In this document: positions 7,664 to 16,302 of the stretch, in pieces
How the letters are laid out: every line of letters starts with the position of its first letter
Numbering within the stretch: the stretch's first letter is position 1
Assembly (NCBI GenBank): GCA_044358925.1
Contig: JBIKNC010000029.1
Coordinates: 1 to 27,664, forward strand
Source: Rohdeia sp044358925
Lineage (GTDB): Bacteria > Planctomycetota > UBA1135 > GCA-002686595
Length of the DNA stretch: 27,664 nt
Direction of reading: 5' to 3'
Program-made: the position numbers and the translations under genes
The notes under the pieces: generated by a model
What the model was told of the DNA's origin: nothing
Seen by the model: the letters and a program-made list of their open reading frames with translations, nothing else
Databases searched by the model: none

Positions 7664-7972
7664 ATGAGTCCCCGACCGACGCTGCTCCCACCGACCGACT
7701 GCGACGCCGCCCTGGCTGGACTGCCCGGCTGGCGCCTCGAGGGCCACAAACTCGTGCGGGCCTACGAGTTGCCCGACTTCGCGCGCGCGACGGCCTGCCT
7801 GGCGGCGGTCGCCGTCGCGGCGGCGGAACTCGACCACCATCCGGCCTGGTCGGGGGTCTACACCAAGCTCGCGTTCGAGCTGTGGACCCACGACGCCGGC
7901 GGAGTCACGCGCCTCGACGTCGACCTGGCTCGCCGCATCGAGGCCGTGGCCCGAGCGCTGGGCGCCAAGTGA
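7664..7972 (+). CDS. phhB: Pterin-4a-carbinolamine dehydratase
   Basis: 102 residues, the normal length for the PCD/DCoH family. The signature ELDHHPAW (residues 55-62) provides the paired catalytic His58 and His59; the third His is in WTHDAGG (His76). The family dehydrates 4a-hydroxytetrahydrobiopterin, the product of aromatic amino acid hydroxylases, and so recycles the pterin cofactor. Some bacterial members act in other pterin pathways. No phenylalanine hydroxylase gene lies in the window, so the partner enzyme is not shown. The ATG at 7664 is the natural start; the open frame upstream shows no family similarity. It stands alone, divergent from the Cys-rich gene and convergent with the molybdoenzyme gene. 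Confidence 0.9.
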   Translation: MSPRPTLLPPTDCDAALAGLPGWRLEGHKLVRAYELPDFARATACLAAVAVAAAELDHHPAWSGVYTKLAFELWTHDAGGVTRLDVDLARRIEAVARALGAK

Positions 7973-8003
7973 AGACCCGCCTTCGGTCGCGCGGGCAGCG
8001 CGT

Positions 8004-8771
8004 TCAGTAGATCGGCGTGAGCGAGTTCGCGCCCGGCGGCGGCGCGCCGCTGTAGCGGTCGTCGGCCCAGGGATCGGCGCTGTTCGAGTAGCCGCGCACC
8101 TCCCAGAAGCCGGGCGCGTCGGCGGCGAGGAAGGTGATGCGCCGGATCCACTTGGCGCCCTTCCAGGCGTAGAGGCGCGGTGTGATCACGCGCGCCGGAC
8201 CGCCGTGCTCACGCGCGAGCGGCGCGCCGTCGACGGTGTGTGCGACGAGGACGTCCGGCTCGAGCGCGCGCGCGAGTTCGATGTTCGTCGTGTACTCGAT
8301 GTCCGTGCCCGGTGCCTTGTCGTAGCCGGTGAAGAGCACGTGCGTCACGTCGGCGCGCGGCACCGCCAGGAGCACGAGGTCGGCGAGGCGGACGCCGCGC
8401 CAGCGCATGTCCATGCGGCTCCAGCCCGTGACGCAGTGGAAGTCGCTCGCCTCGTCCACCTGCGGCAGCGCTTGGAACGCAGCCCAGTCGAGCGTGAACG
8501 GATTCTCGACGAGACCGTCGACCTCGAGGCGCCAGCGTTCGAGCGGCACGTCGGGCTGATGCCCGAGATCGAGGACGGGCCAGTTCGGGACGTTGCGTTG
8601 GTTGACCGGCAACTTCGGCAGGCCGTGGCGGTTCGCGGGCCCGTCGCCCTGCGGCGCACCGCGCCGGCGCGCGACGTCGGTGCGTTCGGGATGGAGCGCG
8701 CGCTGCTTCTCGATGAAGCGCTGGCGCTTCGCAGCGAGCGAGTCGTGCGGCAACGAAGTCGGTTCGTTCAT
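8004..8771 (-). CDS. Sulfite-oxidase-like molybdopterin oxidoreductase (cytoplasmic, YuiH-like)
   Basis: 255 residues from the ATG at 8771; a GTG one codon earlier would give a 4-bp overlap with the PilZ gene. The Oxidoreductase_molyb fold is recognisable from NWPVLDLGHQPDVPLERWRLEVDGLVENP (split here by family blocks), the Moco-ligating Cys in DFHCVTGW (Cys113), and the EHGGPARVITPRLYAWKGAKWI segment near the end. There is no Tat or Sec signal and no heme domain, so it is probably cytoplasmic and closer to the short sulfite-oxidase-like oxidoreductases than to exported MsrP (YedY). The substrate of this subfamily is not established. It is translated directly after the PilZ gene. Confidence 0.85.
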   Translation of the reverse strand: MNEPTSLPHDSLAAKRQRFIEKQRALHPERTDVARRRGAPQGDGPANRHGLPKLPVNQRNVPNWPVLDLGHQPDVPLERWRLEVDGLVENPFTLDWAAFQALPQVDEASDFHCVTGWSRMDMRWRGVRLADLVLLAVPRADVTHVLFTGYDKAPGTDIEYTTNIELARALEPDVLVAHTVDGAPLAREHGGPARVITPRLYAWKGAKWIRRITFLAADAPGFWEVRGYSNSADPWADDRYSGAPPPGANSLTPIY

Positions 8772-9055
8772 CACTCGTCCTCGTCGAACGAGATCGCGAT
8801 GCCGAGCGCGTCGCCCGCGAGGCGCTGCACCCGCACGATGCGTCCGCGACGGGCGACGTGGTGGTCGCCGTCGACGTACTCGACCAGCGCCGAGAGGCTC
8901 TCCTCGGTCACGAGCAACAGGCCGCTCTTCGACACGTTGCGCGTCGTGCCGTCGACGTGGGTGCCGGTCAGCTCGATGCGCACGCTCGTCGCGAGCTTCG
9001 CCCGCGGACTGTGGCGCTGGTCGCCCCCGAGATCGTCGTCGTCGCGCTTCGTCAT
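8771..9055 (-). CDS. PilZ domain protein (candidate c-di-GMP receptor)
   Basis: 94 residues from the ATG at 9055. The frame is open further upstream, but the added sequence is Arg/Gly/Pro-rich without domain similarity. Both parts of the PilZ c-di-GMP signature are present: RxxxR (Arg14-His-Ser-Pro-Arg18) and NxSxxG (Asn40-Val-Ser-Lys-Ser-Gly45), followed by short strands ending LGIAISF. It is essentially a stand-alone PilZ domain with an acidic N-terminal patch (DDDD). Its stop shares one base with the ATG of the molybdoenzyme gene (TGATG), so the two are likely co-translated. The output of c-di-GMP binding is unknown. Confidence 0.82.
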   Translation of the reverse strand: MTKRDDDDLGGDQRHSPRAKLATSVRIELTGTHVDGTTRNVSKSGLLLVTEESLSALVEYVDGDHHVARRGRIVRVQRLAGDALGIAISFDEDE

Positions 9056-9279
9056 GTCGGGCGGCTGCTCTCGCGCTGGCTGTCCTTCCGGGCGGTCGCC
9101 CGTCGGTCCTCGGCCGCGGACAGGTCGCCCGCGGGGGACACGTTTACCACAGCGGGATGGCGCCCCGAGAGCCTCTGGGCGGCCTTCGAGGCCGTGGCAC
9201 GCGCTTCGCCTTCCCGGGGCAGCTGAACGAGGTCCCCGTCGGGACCCCAGCTCACCCCACCACGCAGGAACCAAGAGCC

Positions 9280-9699
9280 ATGAAGAACCTCCTCGCTCTC
9301 ACCGCCGCCCTCGCCCTCGCCGGTACCGCCGCCGCGCAACCGGTCGCCGCAGCCACGGCCTTCGGCGACGGCATCAAAGTCCACGCGAGCCTCGGCCTCG
9401 GAGGCGGCAAGAAGCCGTCCATCGGTGTGACGATCGGCTTCGGCGGACATGGCAACCACGGCAACACCTGCGGCAAGCGCTGGGTGCCGGGCCACTGGGA
9501 GACGCGCGTCGAGCACTACACGGTGCCCGCTCGCACCCAGCGCGTGTGGCACGACGCCGTGTACCAGTACGTGGTCGACGCCTGCGGCAACGTGAAGAAG
9601 ATCTGCGTGAGCCCCGGCCACTGGGACGTGGTCGTGATCGAACCCGAGCGCGTCGAGTGCCGCAACGTCCGGGTGTGGGTGCCCGGCGGCTGGTGCTGA
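9280..9699 (+). CDS. Small exported protein with W-V-P-G-H-W motifs
   Basis: 139 residues. The signal peptide is MKNLLALTAALALAGTAAA with cleavage before Gln20. A Gly-rich segment follows (HASLGLGGGKKP; GFGGHGNHGN), then three related motifs: WVPGHW (68-73), CVSPGHW (109-115) and WVPGGW (133-138). Five Cys (64, 102, 109, 127, 139) are likely oxidised in the envelope. It resembles small exported WxPGxW/YXWGXW-type proteins of planctomycetes and proteobacteria, whose function is unknown. An AGGAA at 9266-9270, nine bases before the ATG, is one of the very few Shine-Dalgarno-like sites in the window. A strong hairpin follows the gene. Confidence 0.8.
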   Translation: MKNLLALTAALALAGTAAAQPVAAATAFGDGIKVHASLGLGGGKKPSIGVTIGFGGHGNHGNTCGKRWVPGHWETRVEHYTVPARTQRVWHDAVYQYVVDACGNVKKICVSPGHWDVVVIEPERVECRNVRVWVPGGWC

Positions 9700-9733
9700 G
9701 AGTCACGACGCGCTGACGAGGTGATCGCGCCAC

Positions 9734-9769
9734 GAGCGGCCCGCTTCCTTCACGGGGAGCGGGCCGCTC
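9734..9769 (+). terminator. Hairpin terminator between convergent genes
   Basis: A 15-bp stem (9734-9748 with 9755-9769, one G-T wobble) with a 6-nt loop, followed by ACTTTCG on the plus strand. It lies 34 bp after the stop of the small exported protein gene and also downstream of the convergent STT3-like gene, so it may serve both strands. The T-tract is better on the plus strand. Confidence 0.65.
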
Positions 9770-9796
9770 ACTTTCGTCGCGCGCTCGTTCTTCGCA

Positions 9797-11896
9797 TCAC
9801 TCGCCGAGCACACGCCAGATCGAGAGGCTGGGGCCTGCGAGCACGACGTCGTCCTCGGCCACCTTGCCGTTGATCTCGATGCGCAGGGGCGAGCGCCACA
9901 CGAGTTCGAGCGCGGGGAAGCGGCGCGCGAGATCACCGACCTGTTGGTCGTGCAGCGCGAGTTGGAAGTACGGACTGTGCAGCGCGCGCTGCGAGTAGGA
10001 ACGGTCCGGGTTCCACAGCGTCTGGCGTTGTTCCTTGGTCCAACCGGCGACGCGCGCCTCGTCGATGAACCACGAGAGCACCGGCGGGCGCATGACGACG
10101 TAACGAACGTCGAGCGCCTCCAGCTTGCGCACGAACTCGTCCGGATCGCTCTCGAGCAGTGCATCCGGCGCCGCTTGGAAGTTCTCGACGCCCAAGAAGC
10201 TGCCGAAGTTCGTCGCCACCGTCGGCCTTCGCGCGTGGTACTCGATCAGGTGGCCGTCGCTCCAACTGGCGAGCACGCCGTAGCTCGGCTCGGCGAGCGG
10301 ATCGTTCCACGGCCCCGGACTGGGCGTGTTGTCGCGCATCCAACGCAGGCCCGAGAGCACGAAGTTCCAGCGCGTCGCGTTGCCGAGCATCTCCTCGGCG
10401 TTGAAACGCTGCGCGATCGCCGCGGTCCACCACAGCGGCAACGACGCGATGGCTGCGAGCACGACGTGCGGAACGAATGCCAGTCGCTCGCGAGCGAACC
10501 GACGCGTGAATGGAATCAGCGTGTGAAGCACCCAAGTCACGAAGGGACGCGAGAGTCGCGCGAGATCGAGCGCCCCCACCGCGAGGCTCGCGGCCATCGG
10601 CACGGCGAGAGCGTCGGCGAAACGGCGCTGCTTCACGGCCGCCCAGAAGAGCAGCACGGTCGTGAGGACGAGCAACACACGCTCGGGTCGCGGCCGGATC
10701 ACCAGCACGAGAACGGCGACGGGCAACGCGTACCACGTGTATCCGAGGTGGCCGAGGATCCCTGGCACACCGAAGACGCTCTTCGCCATCGAGGTCATCG
10801 GCGCGCTCTCGTCGATGACCGCCATGAACTGGTTCGAGCGGTCGGCCCATGACAGGCCTTCGCGCACCTGCGACACGAAACCCGGCAGCAGGAACACGAC
10901 CGCGATCAGCGCGACGGCGCCGAGCGCACTGCGCACGAAGCGGTTGTCGCTCCGGCGCCCCACGAGTCCGTACACGACGAACGGAACGACCGCCGCGCCG
11001 AGTGCACGCGGCACACCGAGCGACAGGTTGATGAGCGACCCCGGCTGCGTCTCGTTCCACGGGCTGGTCGCCGCCGGCCACAGGACGACGAGCGTCGCGA
11101 TCGCGAACACGATCGCGCCGCCCTGCCAGCCGCGCTTGCTCTCGACGGCGTCACGCGAGAGTGCGCGGTGCGCGAAAGCGAGGCCGCACAACCCGAGGAA
11201 CACACCGTGGGCGAGCCACGTGAGGATTCCGAGCGCGCCGAACAGGCCCGCTCCGGCCGCCATCAGCGCGCCCTCGATCGGGTCCTTCGTCACGAGCGCG
11301 CGCAGCGCGCACGCGAGTTGCAGCGCGAGGAACAGACCCGTCGCGACGTGGTGGTCGATGCGCGCCACCGTGCCGTACATGATCGCCGTCGGAACCGTCG
11401 CGTAGACGAGTGCGCCGAACAGCGCCCACCAGGGCGCCGCGCCGCTCCACACTCGACCTTCGCGCGACGCGGCGGCGATGACGACGAACGCGACGGCGAG
11501 CGCCGCGAGCATGCCGAGCACCGGCGGCACGTGCACGAGCACAGCCTCGACGTCGGCCTCGCGATAGCCGCCGAGCTCCGGTTCACCGTCGGGGCTCGGC
11601 GCGAGGGTCAGCTCGGCGACGACCGTCAGCAGGCCGTCGAAGAACGTCGGCCACGGCACGGCACTGCCGTCCGGGTGGTTGATCATGCGATCGAACGCCG
11701 GCACCTCGCCGGACGCGAGCGCGATCGACACACGGCGCATGTGGTAGGCGCCGTCGAAGTCGTCGATCTGCCAGGTCGACCCGCCCGGCAACGACATGGT
11801 CGGCGGCACGACGAAGGCCGGCGCGCTGCGCTCGCGCAACGACAGGGCGACGAGCAGGACGACGACGAGCGCCGCGCCCCAAGCGACGAGTTTCAT
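9797..11896 (-). CDS. STT3-like membrane oligosaccharyl/glycosyl transferase
   Basis: 699 residues. An N-terminal membrane anchor precedes an acidic first-loop motif (IDDFDGAYHMRR, Asp45-Asp48), the position of the STT3/PglB/AglB Asp motif. A second acidic-His motif, ARIDHHV (181-183), follows in the next loop, then about ten hydrophobic helices. The C-terminal soluble domain carries SWSDGHLIEYHARRPTVATN (SWSDG at 544-548), the counterpart of the WWDxG acceptor-binding motif. STT3 proteins transfer lipid-linked glycan to Asn of exported proteins. Bacterial members outside the pgl group are mostly untested, so an N-glycosylation role is inferred. The start codon overlaps the hutI stop by 4 bp (ATGA). 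Confidence 0.78.
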   Translation of the reverse strand: MKLVAWGAALVVVLLVALSLRERSAPAFVVPPTMSLPGGSTWQIDDFDGAYHMRRVSIALASGEVPAFDRMINHPDGSAVPWPTFFDGLLTVVAELTLAPSPDGEPELGGYREADVEAVLVHVPPVLGMLAALAVAFVVIAAASREGRVWSGAAPWWALFGALVYATVPTAIMYGTVARIDHHVATGLFLALQLACALRALVTKDPIEGALMAAGAGLFGALGILTWLAHGVFLGLCGLAFAHRALSRDAVESKRGWQGGAIVFAIATLVVLWPAATSPWNETQPGSLINLSLGVPRALGAAVVPFVVYGLVGRRSDNRFVRSALGAVALIAVVFLLPGFVSQVREGLSWADRSNQFMAVIDESAPMTSMAKSVFGVPGILGHLGYTWYALPVAVLVLVIRPRPERVLLVLTTVLLFWAAVKQRRFADALAVPMAASLAVGALDLARLSRPFVTWVLHTLIPFTRRFARERLAFVPHVVLAAIASLPLWWTAAIAQRFNAEEMLGNATRWNFVLSGLRWMRDNTPSPGPWNDPLAEPSYGVLASWSDGHLIEYHARRPTVATNFGSFLGVENFQAAPDALLESDPDEFVRKLEALDVRYVVMRPPVLSWFIDEARVAGWTKEQRQTLWNPDRSYSQRALHSPYFQLALHDQQVGDLARRFPALELVWRSPLRIEINGKVAEDDVVLAGPSLSIWRVLGE

Positions 11897-13221
11897 GCCT
11901 GCCCCTCACGCTCGGCGCCGCGCGCCGCCACGAAAGCCGGTCGATCACAGACGAGTCGGCCGTGCTTGAAGACGGCGCGCACCGGATTGCGCCCGAACTC
12001 GTAGACCAGGTGTTCGAGGTTCGGGACGTCGAGCACGAGCACGTCGGCCTGTTTGCCGACCTCGAGTGTTCCGCTGCTCGCGGCGCGGCCGAGGCTGGCG
12101 GCCGCGTTGAGTGTCGCGGCGACGAGGCACTGCGGCGCCGTGAAGCGATAGCGCAGCGCCGCCCACGTCAATGTGTCCGACATGCTCTGGTTGTAGCAGG
12201 AGCCCGGGTTGAAATCGGTCGAGACGACGGGCGCGAGTCCGGCGGCGAGCATGCGTTGCGCGGGCGCTTCGAAGCGTTCCTCGCGCAGATAGAAGGGCAC
12301 GAGCGGGCACAGCACCGGCTGCACGCCGTGCTCCGCGAGCGCAGCCAGTCCGGCATCGTCGGTGCGTTCGCAGTGGTCGGCCGTCGCCGCGCCGAGTTCG
12401 GCCGCGAGCTGCGCGCCGCCGAGCGGCGTGAGTTGATCGACGTGCATGCGCAAGCCGAGTCCGAGTTCGCGAGCGCGCTGCATGATGCGGCGCGACGCAG
12501 CGATGTCGAACGTGTGCGCTTCGGTGAAGACATCCGCGTAGCGCGCGAGCCCGAGGCGTGCGACCTCGGGCAGCATCTCCTCGACGACGAGGTCGACGTA
12601 GCGCGCGCGGTCGCCCGCGAACTCGGCCGGGTACGAGTGCGCGCCGAGGAAGGTCGGCACGAGTTCGACGGGATGGAGTTCCGCGGCGCGCGCGATCACA
12701 CGCAGCGACTTGAGTTCGCTCGCGGTGTCGAGGCCGTAGCCGCTCTTGCACTCGACCGTCGTCGTGCCCTGTTCGAGGAAACGATCGAGGCGCACGAGCA
12801 AGCGCTCGAGGAGCTGATCCTCGCTCGCTTCGCGCACACCGCGAACGCTCGCGAGGATCCCGCCGCCGCAGCGCGCGATCTCGACGTAGGTCGCGCCGGC
12901 CGTGCGCAGCTCGAACTCGTTCTCGCGCGTGCCGGCGAAGACCGGGTGCGTGTGGGCGTCGACGAAACCCGGCAGCACGAGTCCGCCGCGGGCGTCGAAA
13001 CTCTCGCGCGCGGTGAAGCGCCGCTCCAACTCGACGCGCGGCCCGATCGCCGCGATGCGACCGCCGTCGATCGCCACGGCGCCGTCCGGGACACGCGCCA
13101 CCGTCCCGAAGGCCGCACCGCTCAGCGCGGCGCGCCCGAGCGGTGTGACGACTTCCCCCGTGCCGACGATCAGCCGATCGACGGCAATGCGGCCGTCCGA
13201 GCCGAGCGCGGCGAGTTGCAT
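11893..13221 (-). CDS. hutI: Imidazolonepropionase
   Basis: 442 residues. It is an amidohydrolase-fold enzyme that opens 4-imidazolone-5-propionate to formiminoglutamate, the third step of histidine degradation. Visible family blocks are the metal-binding DAHTHPVF (His90, His92), the KSGYGLD segment, FLGAHSYPAEF, MHVDQLTPLGGAQLA, ADHCERTDD and STDFNPGSCYNQSM near the C-terminal metal site. No hutH, hutU or hutG is in the window, so it is separated from the rest of the pathway. The ATG at 13221 is the only good start. It lies inside the last 52 bp of the sigma factor gene, and its stop overlaps the STT3-like start. It is therefore embedded in a three-gene transcription unit of unrelated functions. 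Confidence 0.93.
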   Translation of the reverse strand: MQLAALGSDGRIAVDRLIVGTGEVVTPLGRAALSGAAFGTVARVPDGAVAIDGGRIAAIGPRVELERRFTARESFDARGGLVLPGFVDAHTHPVFAGTRENEFELRTAGATYVEIARCGGGILASVRGVREASEDQLLERLLVRLDRFLEQGTTTVECKSGYGLDTASELKSLRVIARAAELHPVELVPTFLGAHSYPAEFAGDRARYVDLVVEEMLPEVARLGLARYADVFTEAHTFDIAASRRIMQRARELGLGLRMHVDQLTPLGGAQLAAELGAATADHCERTDDAGLAALAEHGVQPVLCPLVPFYLREERFEAPAQRMLAAGLAPVVSTDFNPGSCYNQSMSDTLTWAALRYRFTAPQCLVAATLNAAASLGRAASSGTLEVGKQADVLVLDVPNLEHLVYEFGRNPVRAVFKHGRLVCDRPAFVAARGAEREGQA

Positions 13222-13934
13222 CCGGGAAGTGTAGGCAGCGCTCCCGGCAGGGCGTCACTCGCACCGGCACTCGCGGCCTCGAACAGCTCGCGCATGCGGC
13301 GCGCGAGTCGTTGACGGCTGCGGAACACGATCATCTTCATGTTGGGCGCCCGCACTTCGAGCTCACCGGCCGCGCGGGCGTAGTCGAGCCCCTGCACTTC
13401 GACGAGTTCGAGCGCGCGGCGGTCGCGGACGACGAGTCCGCTCCAGGCCTCCAGATAGACGCGCAGGAACACGGCCCACGTGCGGTCGAACTCGCGCGCC
13501 TGTTCCGACAGATCGGCTTCGCGCTCCGGACCGGCGGCGGTGTCGGCCACCTCGAACGCCGCATCCGGCAGCGACGTCGACGCGCGCGTCGCGAGCCGCG
13601 TGCGCGCGCGCCGCACGACGTTCCCCGCGATCGTGCGCACCCAGACGCGGAAACTCGCGGGACCGTCTTCGCGGAACGCGTGCGGATAGCGGAAGACGTT
13701 GACGAACGTGTCCTGCAGGAGCTCGTGCGCGTCGAGCTGCGCCGACCCCTGGCGCAGGAGCGAATAGAGCCAGACGAGGACGTCGCGCTGGGTGTAGGAG
13801 TAGAGCGCCTCGAAGTCGTCCTGTGTCCCGCTGTCGCGGAAGCGCGCCATCAACTGGGTCGCGACGCTGTCCCAGGCCTCACGCGTCGTTCCGGAGGGTG
13901 GCTGCTGCTGGCGCACGAGCTGGGGGCGGGGCAT
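13170..13934 (-). CDS. ECF-type RNA polymerase sigma factor
   Basis: 254 residues. Sigma-70 region 2 covers about residues 40-108 (FEALYSYTQRDVLVWLYSLL, HELLQDTFVNVFRYPHAF, SFRVWVRTIAGNVVRRAR). A region 4 helix-turn-helix lies near 160-225 (ALELVEVQGLDYARAAGELE, MKMIVFRSRQRLARRM). Regions 1 and 3 are lacking, as in ECF sigmas. A Ser/Ala/Pro-rich tail of about 30 residues extends past region 4 into the start of hutI. No anti-sigma gene adjoins it, so its control is unclear. It is divergent from the CBS-domain gene across 146 bp and heads the hutI/STT3-like unit, so autoregulation of that unit is possible but not shown. Confidence 0.82.
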   Translation of the reverse strand: MPRPQLVRQQQPPSGTTREAWDSVATQLMARFRDSGTQDDFEALYSYTQRDVLVWLYSLLRQGSAQLDAHELLQDTFVNVFRYPHAFREDGPASFRVWVRTIAGNVVRRARTRLATRASTSLPDAAFEVADTAAGPEREADLSEQAREFDRTWAVFLRVYLEAWSGLVVRDRRALELVEVQGLDYARAAGELEVRAPNMKMIVFRSRQRLARRMRELFEAASAGASDALPGALPTLPGCNSPRSARTAALPSIG

Positions 13935-14080
13935 GGAGCCGCGCAGGGCACATCCCGTGCCGCGCCCGCGCGTGCTGCGAGGATGGGCCGCGCCCGCGGG
14001 TTGCGAGCGCTTCCGCTCGCCGGGGCCCGCTCGCCGTGCGCGCCCGCCCTGCTTCCGGAGCGGCGCCGCGTCCGACTACC

Positions 14081-15466
14081 ATGGGGCGGCCGAGCGCCTC
14101 GGATGGGCGCCCGCTGCAACCGAACGTGCCACTGCCTCCAGCGACATCTCTCCCCGCGGCCCTGGCCCTGCCCGTACCGCCCGCGGTCGAAGTCCTGCTT
14201 GCAGCGCTGTGCCTGGTGGGCTCGGCGCTGTTCGCGTTCACGCGCCTGTCGCTCGTGCGCTCGGTCCCCCAGCGCGTGCTGGCGCGCCTCGTCGCGGGTC
14301 GACAGCGCGAGCGCCTCTCGCGCCTGCTCGGTGACATCGACGCTCTGGCGACCAGCGCCGGCACGCTGCGCACGGCCTGCGACCTGACGTTCGCCTTGCT
14401 CGTCCTCGGCCTCGTGGCGGGCGACGGGCCGATCGACGGCGGTGACGTGGCCCTCGCCGCGGCCTTCGGCGTTCCGCTGCTCGCCCTGGCGGTCGAGGTC
14501 GTTCCTCACGCTCTCGTCGACACGCGCGGCGACGCGCTGCTGCGACTGTTCCTGCCGACCTTCAAACTCCTCCAACTGCCGATCGCGCCCTTCGCTCGCG
14601 CGCTCACGCACTTGCGCGGGAGCACGTCGGAGTTCGTCGGCGGCCAGCGCGACGGCGACACGACTCGCCGCATCGTCGAGAACCTGCGCGAGGTCGTGAC
14701 GGTCTCGCAGCTCGACCGCGAACTCGACGAGAGCGAGCGCGAGATCATCGAGAACGTGATGGAGTTCCGCGACGTCGAAGTCGCCTCGGTCATGACGCCG
14801 CGCACGCGCATCGTCGCGATCGACGTCGCGACGGACGTGCGCACGGCGATCGCACGCGTCGCCGAAGCCGGTCACGGGCGGCTGCCCGTCTACCGCGGAA
14901 CGCTGGACGAGATCGTCGGAGTGTTCGTGGCGCGCGACGTGCTCGAACTCGTCGCGAACGACACCTTGGACCAGGCGACGCTCGCGTCGGTCGTGCGGCC
15001 GGTGTGGTTCGTGCCCGAGACCAAACGCCTCAGCGAACTCTTGGGCGAGTTCCGCCGCCAACGCATCAAGGTCGCGATCGTGGTCGACGAGTACGGCGGC
15101 ACTGCGGGTCTCGTCTCCTTCGCGGACGTGCTCGAAGAACTCGTCGGCGAAGTGGCCGACGAAGTCGCCGGCACCGAGGACGACCTCGATCTGCGACTCC
15201 TGTCGGACGTGTCCGCCGAAGTGCAGGCCTCGATGCGCGTCAGCGAAGTGAACGAACGCCTCGCTCTCGACCTGCCGGAGGACGGCGACTACGACACGAT
15301 CGGCGGGTTCGTGCTCTTCGAGCTGGGCCACTTCCCGAAGCGCGGCGAACAACTCCGCCACGGGCGTGTGCGCGTGACCGTGGTCGAAGCGAACGAGCGG
15401 CGCGTCCTGGCGCTGCGGCTGGATTGGGACGAGACGCTGGAACTCGTCACCGAGAACACACCGTGA
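14081..15466 (+). CDS. CNNM/CBS-pair transporter-like protein (hemolysin C / CorC family)
   Basis: 461 residues from the ATG at 14081; the longer open frame upstream overlaps the divergent sigma gene and lacks similarity. The N-terminal DUF21/CNNM-like membrane region has candidate helices near 36-56, 100-113 and 124-144. Next comes the family linker LDESEREIIENVMEFRDVEVASVMTP (about 216-240), then two CBS motifs with the HGRLPVYRGTLDEIVGVF and RIKVAIVVDEYGGTAGLVSF segments. A C-terminal CorC/HlyC domain follows (DYDTIGGFVLFELGHFPKRG). Family members are linked to Mg2+/Co2+ efflux and nucleotide sensing. The membrane part is rather divergent from the usual four-helix CNNM domain. Its stop overlaps the recO start (GTGA). 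Confidence 0.88.
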   Translation: MGRPSASDGRPLQPNVPLPPATSLPAALALPVPPAVEVLLAALCLVGSALFAFTRLSLVRSVPQRVLARLVAGRQRERLSRLLGDIDALATSAGTLRTACDLTFALLVLGLVAGDGPIDGGDVALAAAFGVPLLALAVEVVPHALVDTRGDALLRLFLPTFKLLQLPIAPFARALTHLRGSTSEFVGGQRDGDTTRRIVENLREVVTVSQLDRELDESEREIIENVMEFRDVEVASVMTPRTRIVAIDVATDVRTAIARVAEAGHGRLPVYRGTLDEIVGVFVARDVLELVANDTLDQATLASVVRPVWFVPETKRLSELLGEFRRQRIKVAIVVDEYGGTAGLVSFADVLEELVGEVADEVAGTEDDLDLRLLSDVSAEVQASMRVSEVNERLALDLPEDGDYDTIGGFVLFELGHFPKRGEQLRHGRVRVTVVEANERRVLALRLDWDETLELVTENTP

Positions 15467-16302
15467 CGCGCGCGCCGTCCCGGACCGCGTCCGATCGCGC
15501 GCTCCTGCTCGCCCGTACGCCGTACGGCGAGTCGTCGCTGGTCGCACACGTCTTGACCGCGCGGCACGGGCCCGTGCGGCTGCTCGCGAAGGGTGCGTAT
15601 CGAGCGACGTCGCGCTTCGCCTACGTGCTCGACCTGTTCCACACGCTCGAGCTGGAGTGGCGCGCGCCTGCGGGCGAGGGCCTCGCGCTCCTCGCGAGCG
15701 GCGACCTTCTCGTGCGTCGGCCGCGGATCGTGCGCCTGGGCGCCGCGTACCGCGCGGCCGCGTGTGTGCTCGAGACGGCGCGCGTGGTCGCGCGCGATGG
15801 TGTGCGCGAGACACGCCTCTTCGAGTCGTGTGAGAGCGCGCTCACGCGTCTCGAAAGCGCCGCGAACGACGGCGACGAGTTCGCCGCTCGCGGCGCGCGC
15901 GTTGCCTTCGACCTCGCCGCGCTCCACAATCTCGGGCTCGCACCCGCGCTCCTCCACTGCGCCGCGTGCGGTCGCCGCGCGCCGGCGGCCGCGAGCGCCG
16001 CGGAGACCACCGCGTTCGCCGTCGCGTACGGCGGGCGACTGTGTCGAGCATGTGCGACCCGCACGCGCCGCGATGCAGAGGGGGCGACCGCCCTCTCGCG
16101 CACACGCGCGCGCCTGCTCGAACAGGCCGCCGCACTGCTCGAGGGGCGCGAGACGTTCGCGGGCGGCGCCGCGGGCGCGGAGGCGTCGGCGGCGGTCGGC
16201 GCGCGCCGCTTGGACGGTCTCTTGGAACTGGAACGCCTGGTCGACCGCTTCACGAACCACCACCTCGAACGCGAGCGCCGGAGTCTCGCACCCACCCGAT
16301 GA
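15463..16302 (+). CDS. recO: DNA repair protein RecO
   Basis: 279 residues from the GTG at 15463, which overlaps the preceding stop by 4 bp. The N-terminal OB fold has the typical ALLLARTPYGESSLVAHVLTARHGPVRLLAKGA pattern (split: ALLLARTPYGESS, then VRLLAKGAYR). The helical C-terminal domain contains a zinc site with Cys166-x2-Cys169 and Cys194-x2-Cys197. RecO binds ssDNA and SSB and loads RecA with RecR in the RecF pathway. The C-terminus (LERLVDRFTNHHLERERRS) matches the usual RecO end. The gene is coupled to the following lipoprotein gene by an ATGA overlap. Confidence 0.87.
   Translation: MTRAPSRTASDRALLLARTPYGESSLVAHVLTARHGPVRLLAKGAYRATSRFAYVLDLFHTLELEWRAPAGEGLALLASGDLLVRRPRIVRLGAAYRAAACVLETARVVARDGVRETRLFESCESALTRLESAANDGDEFAARGARVAFDLAALHNLGLAPALLHCAACGRRAPAAASAAETTAFAVAYGGRLCRACATRTRRDAEGATALSRTRARLLEQAAALLEGRETFAGGAAGAEASAAVGARRLDGLLELERLVDRFTNHHLERERRSLAPTR

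Noticed and set aside
13850..15814. Long minus-strand frame opposite the CBS-domain gene and recO
   Set aside because: Composition is Arg/Asp/His-rich without family similarity; both plus-strand genes are clear.
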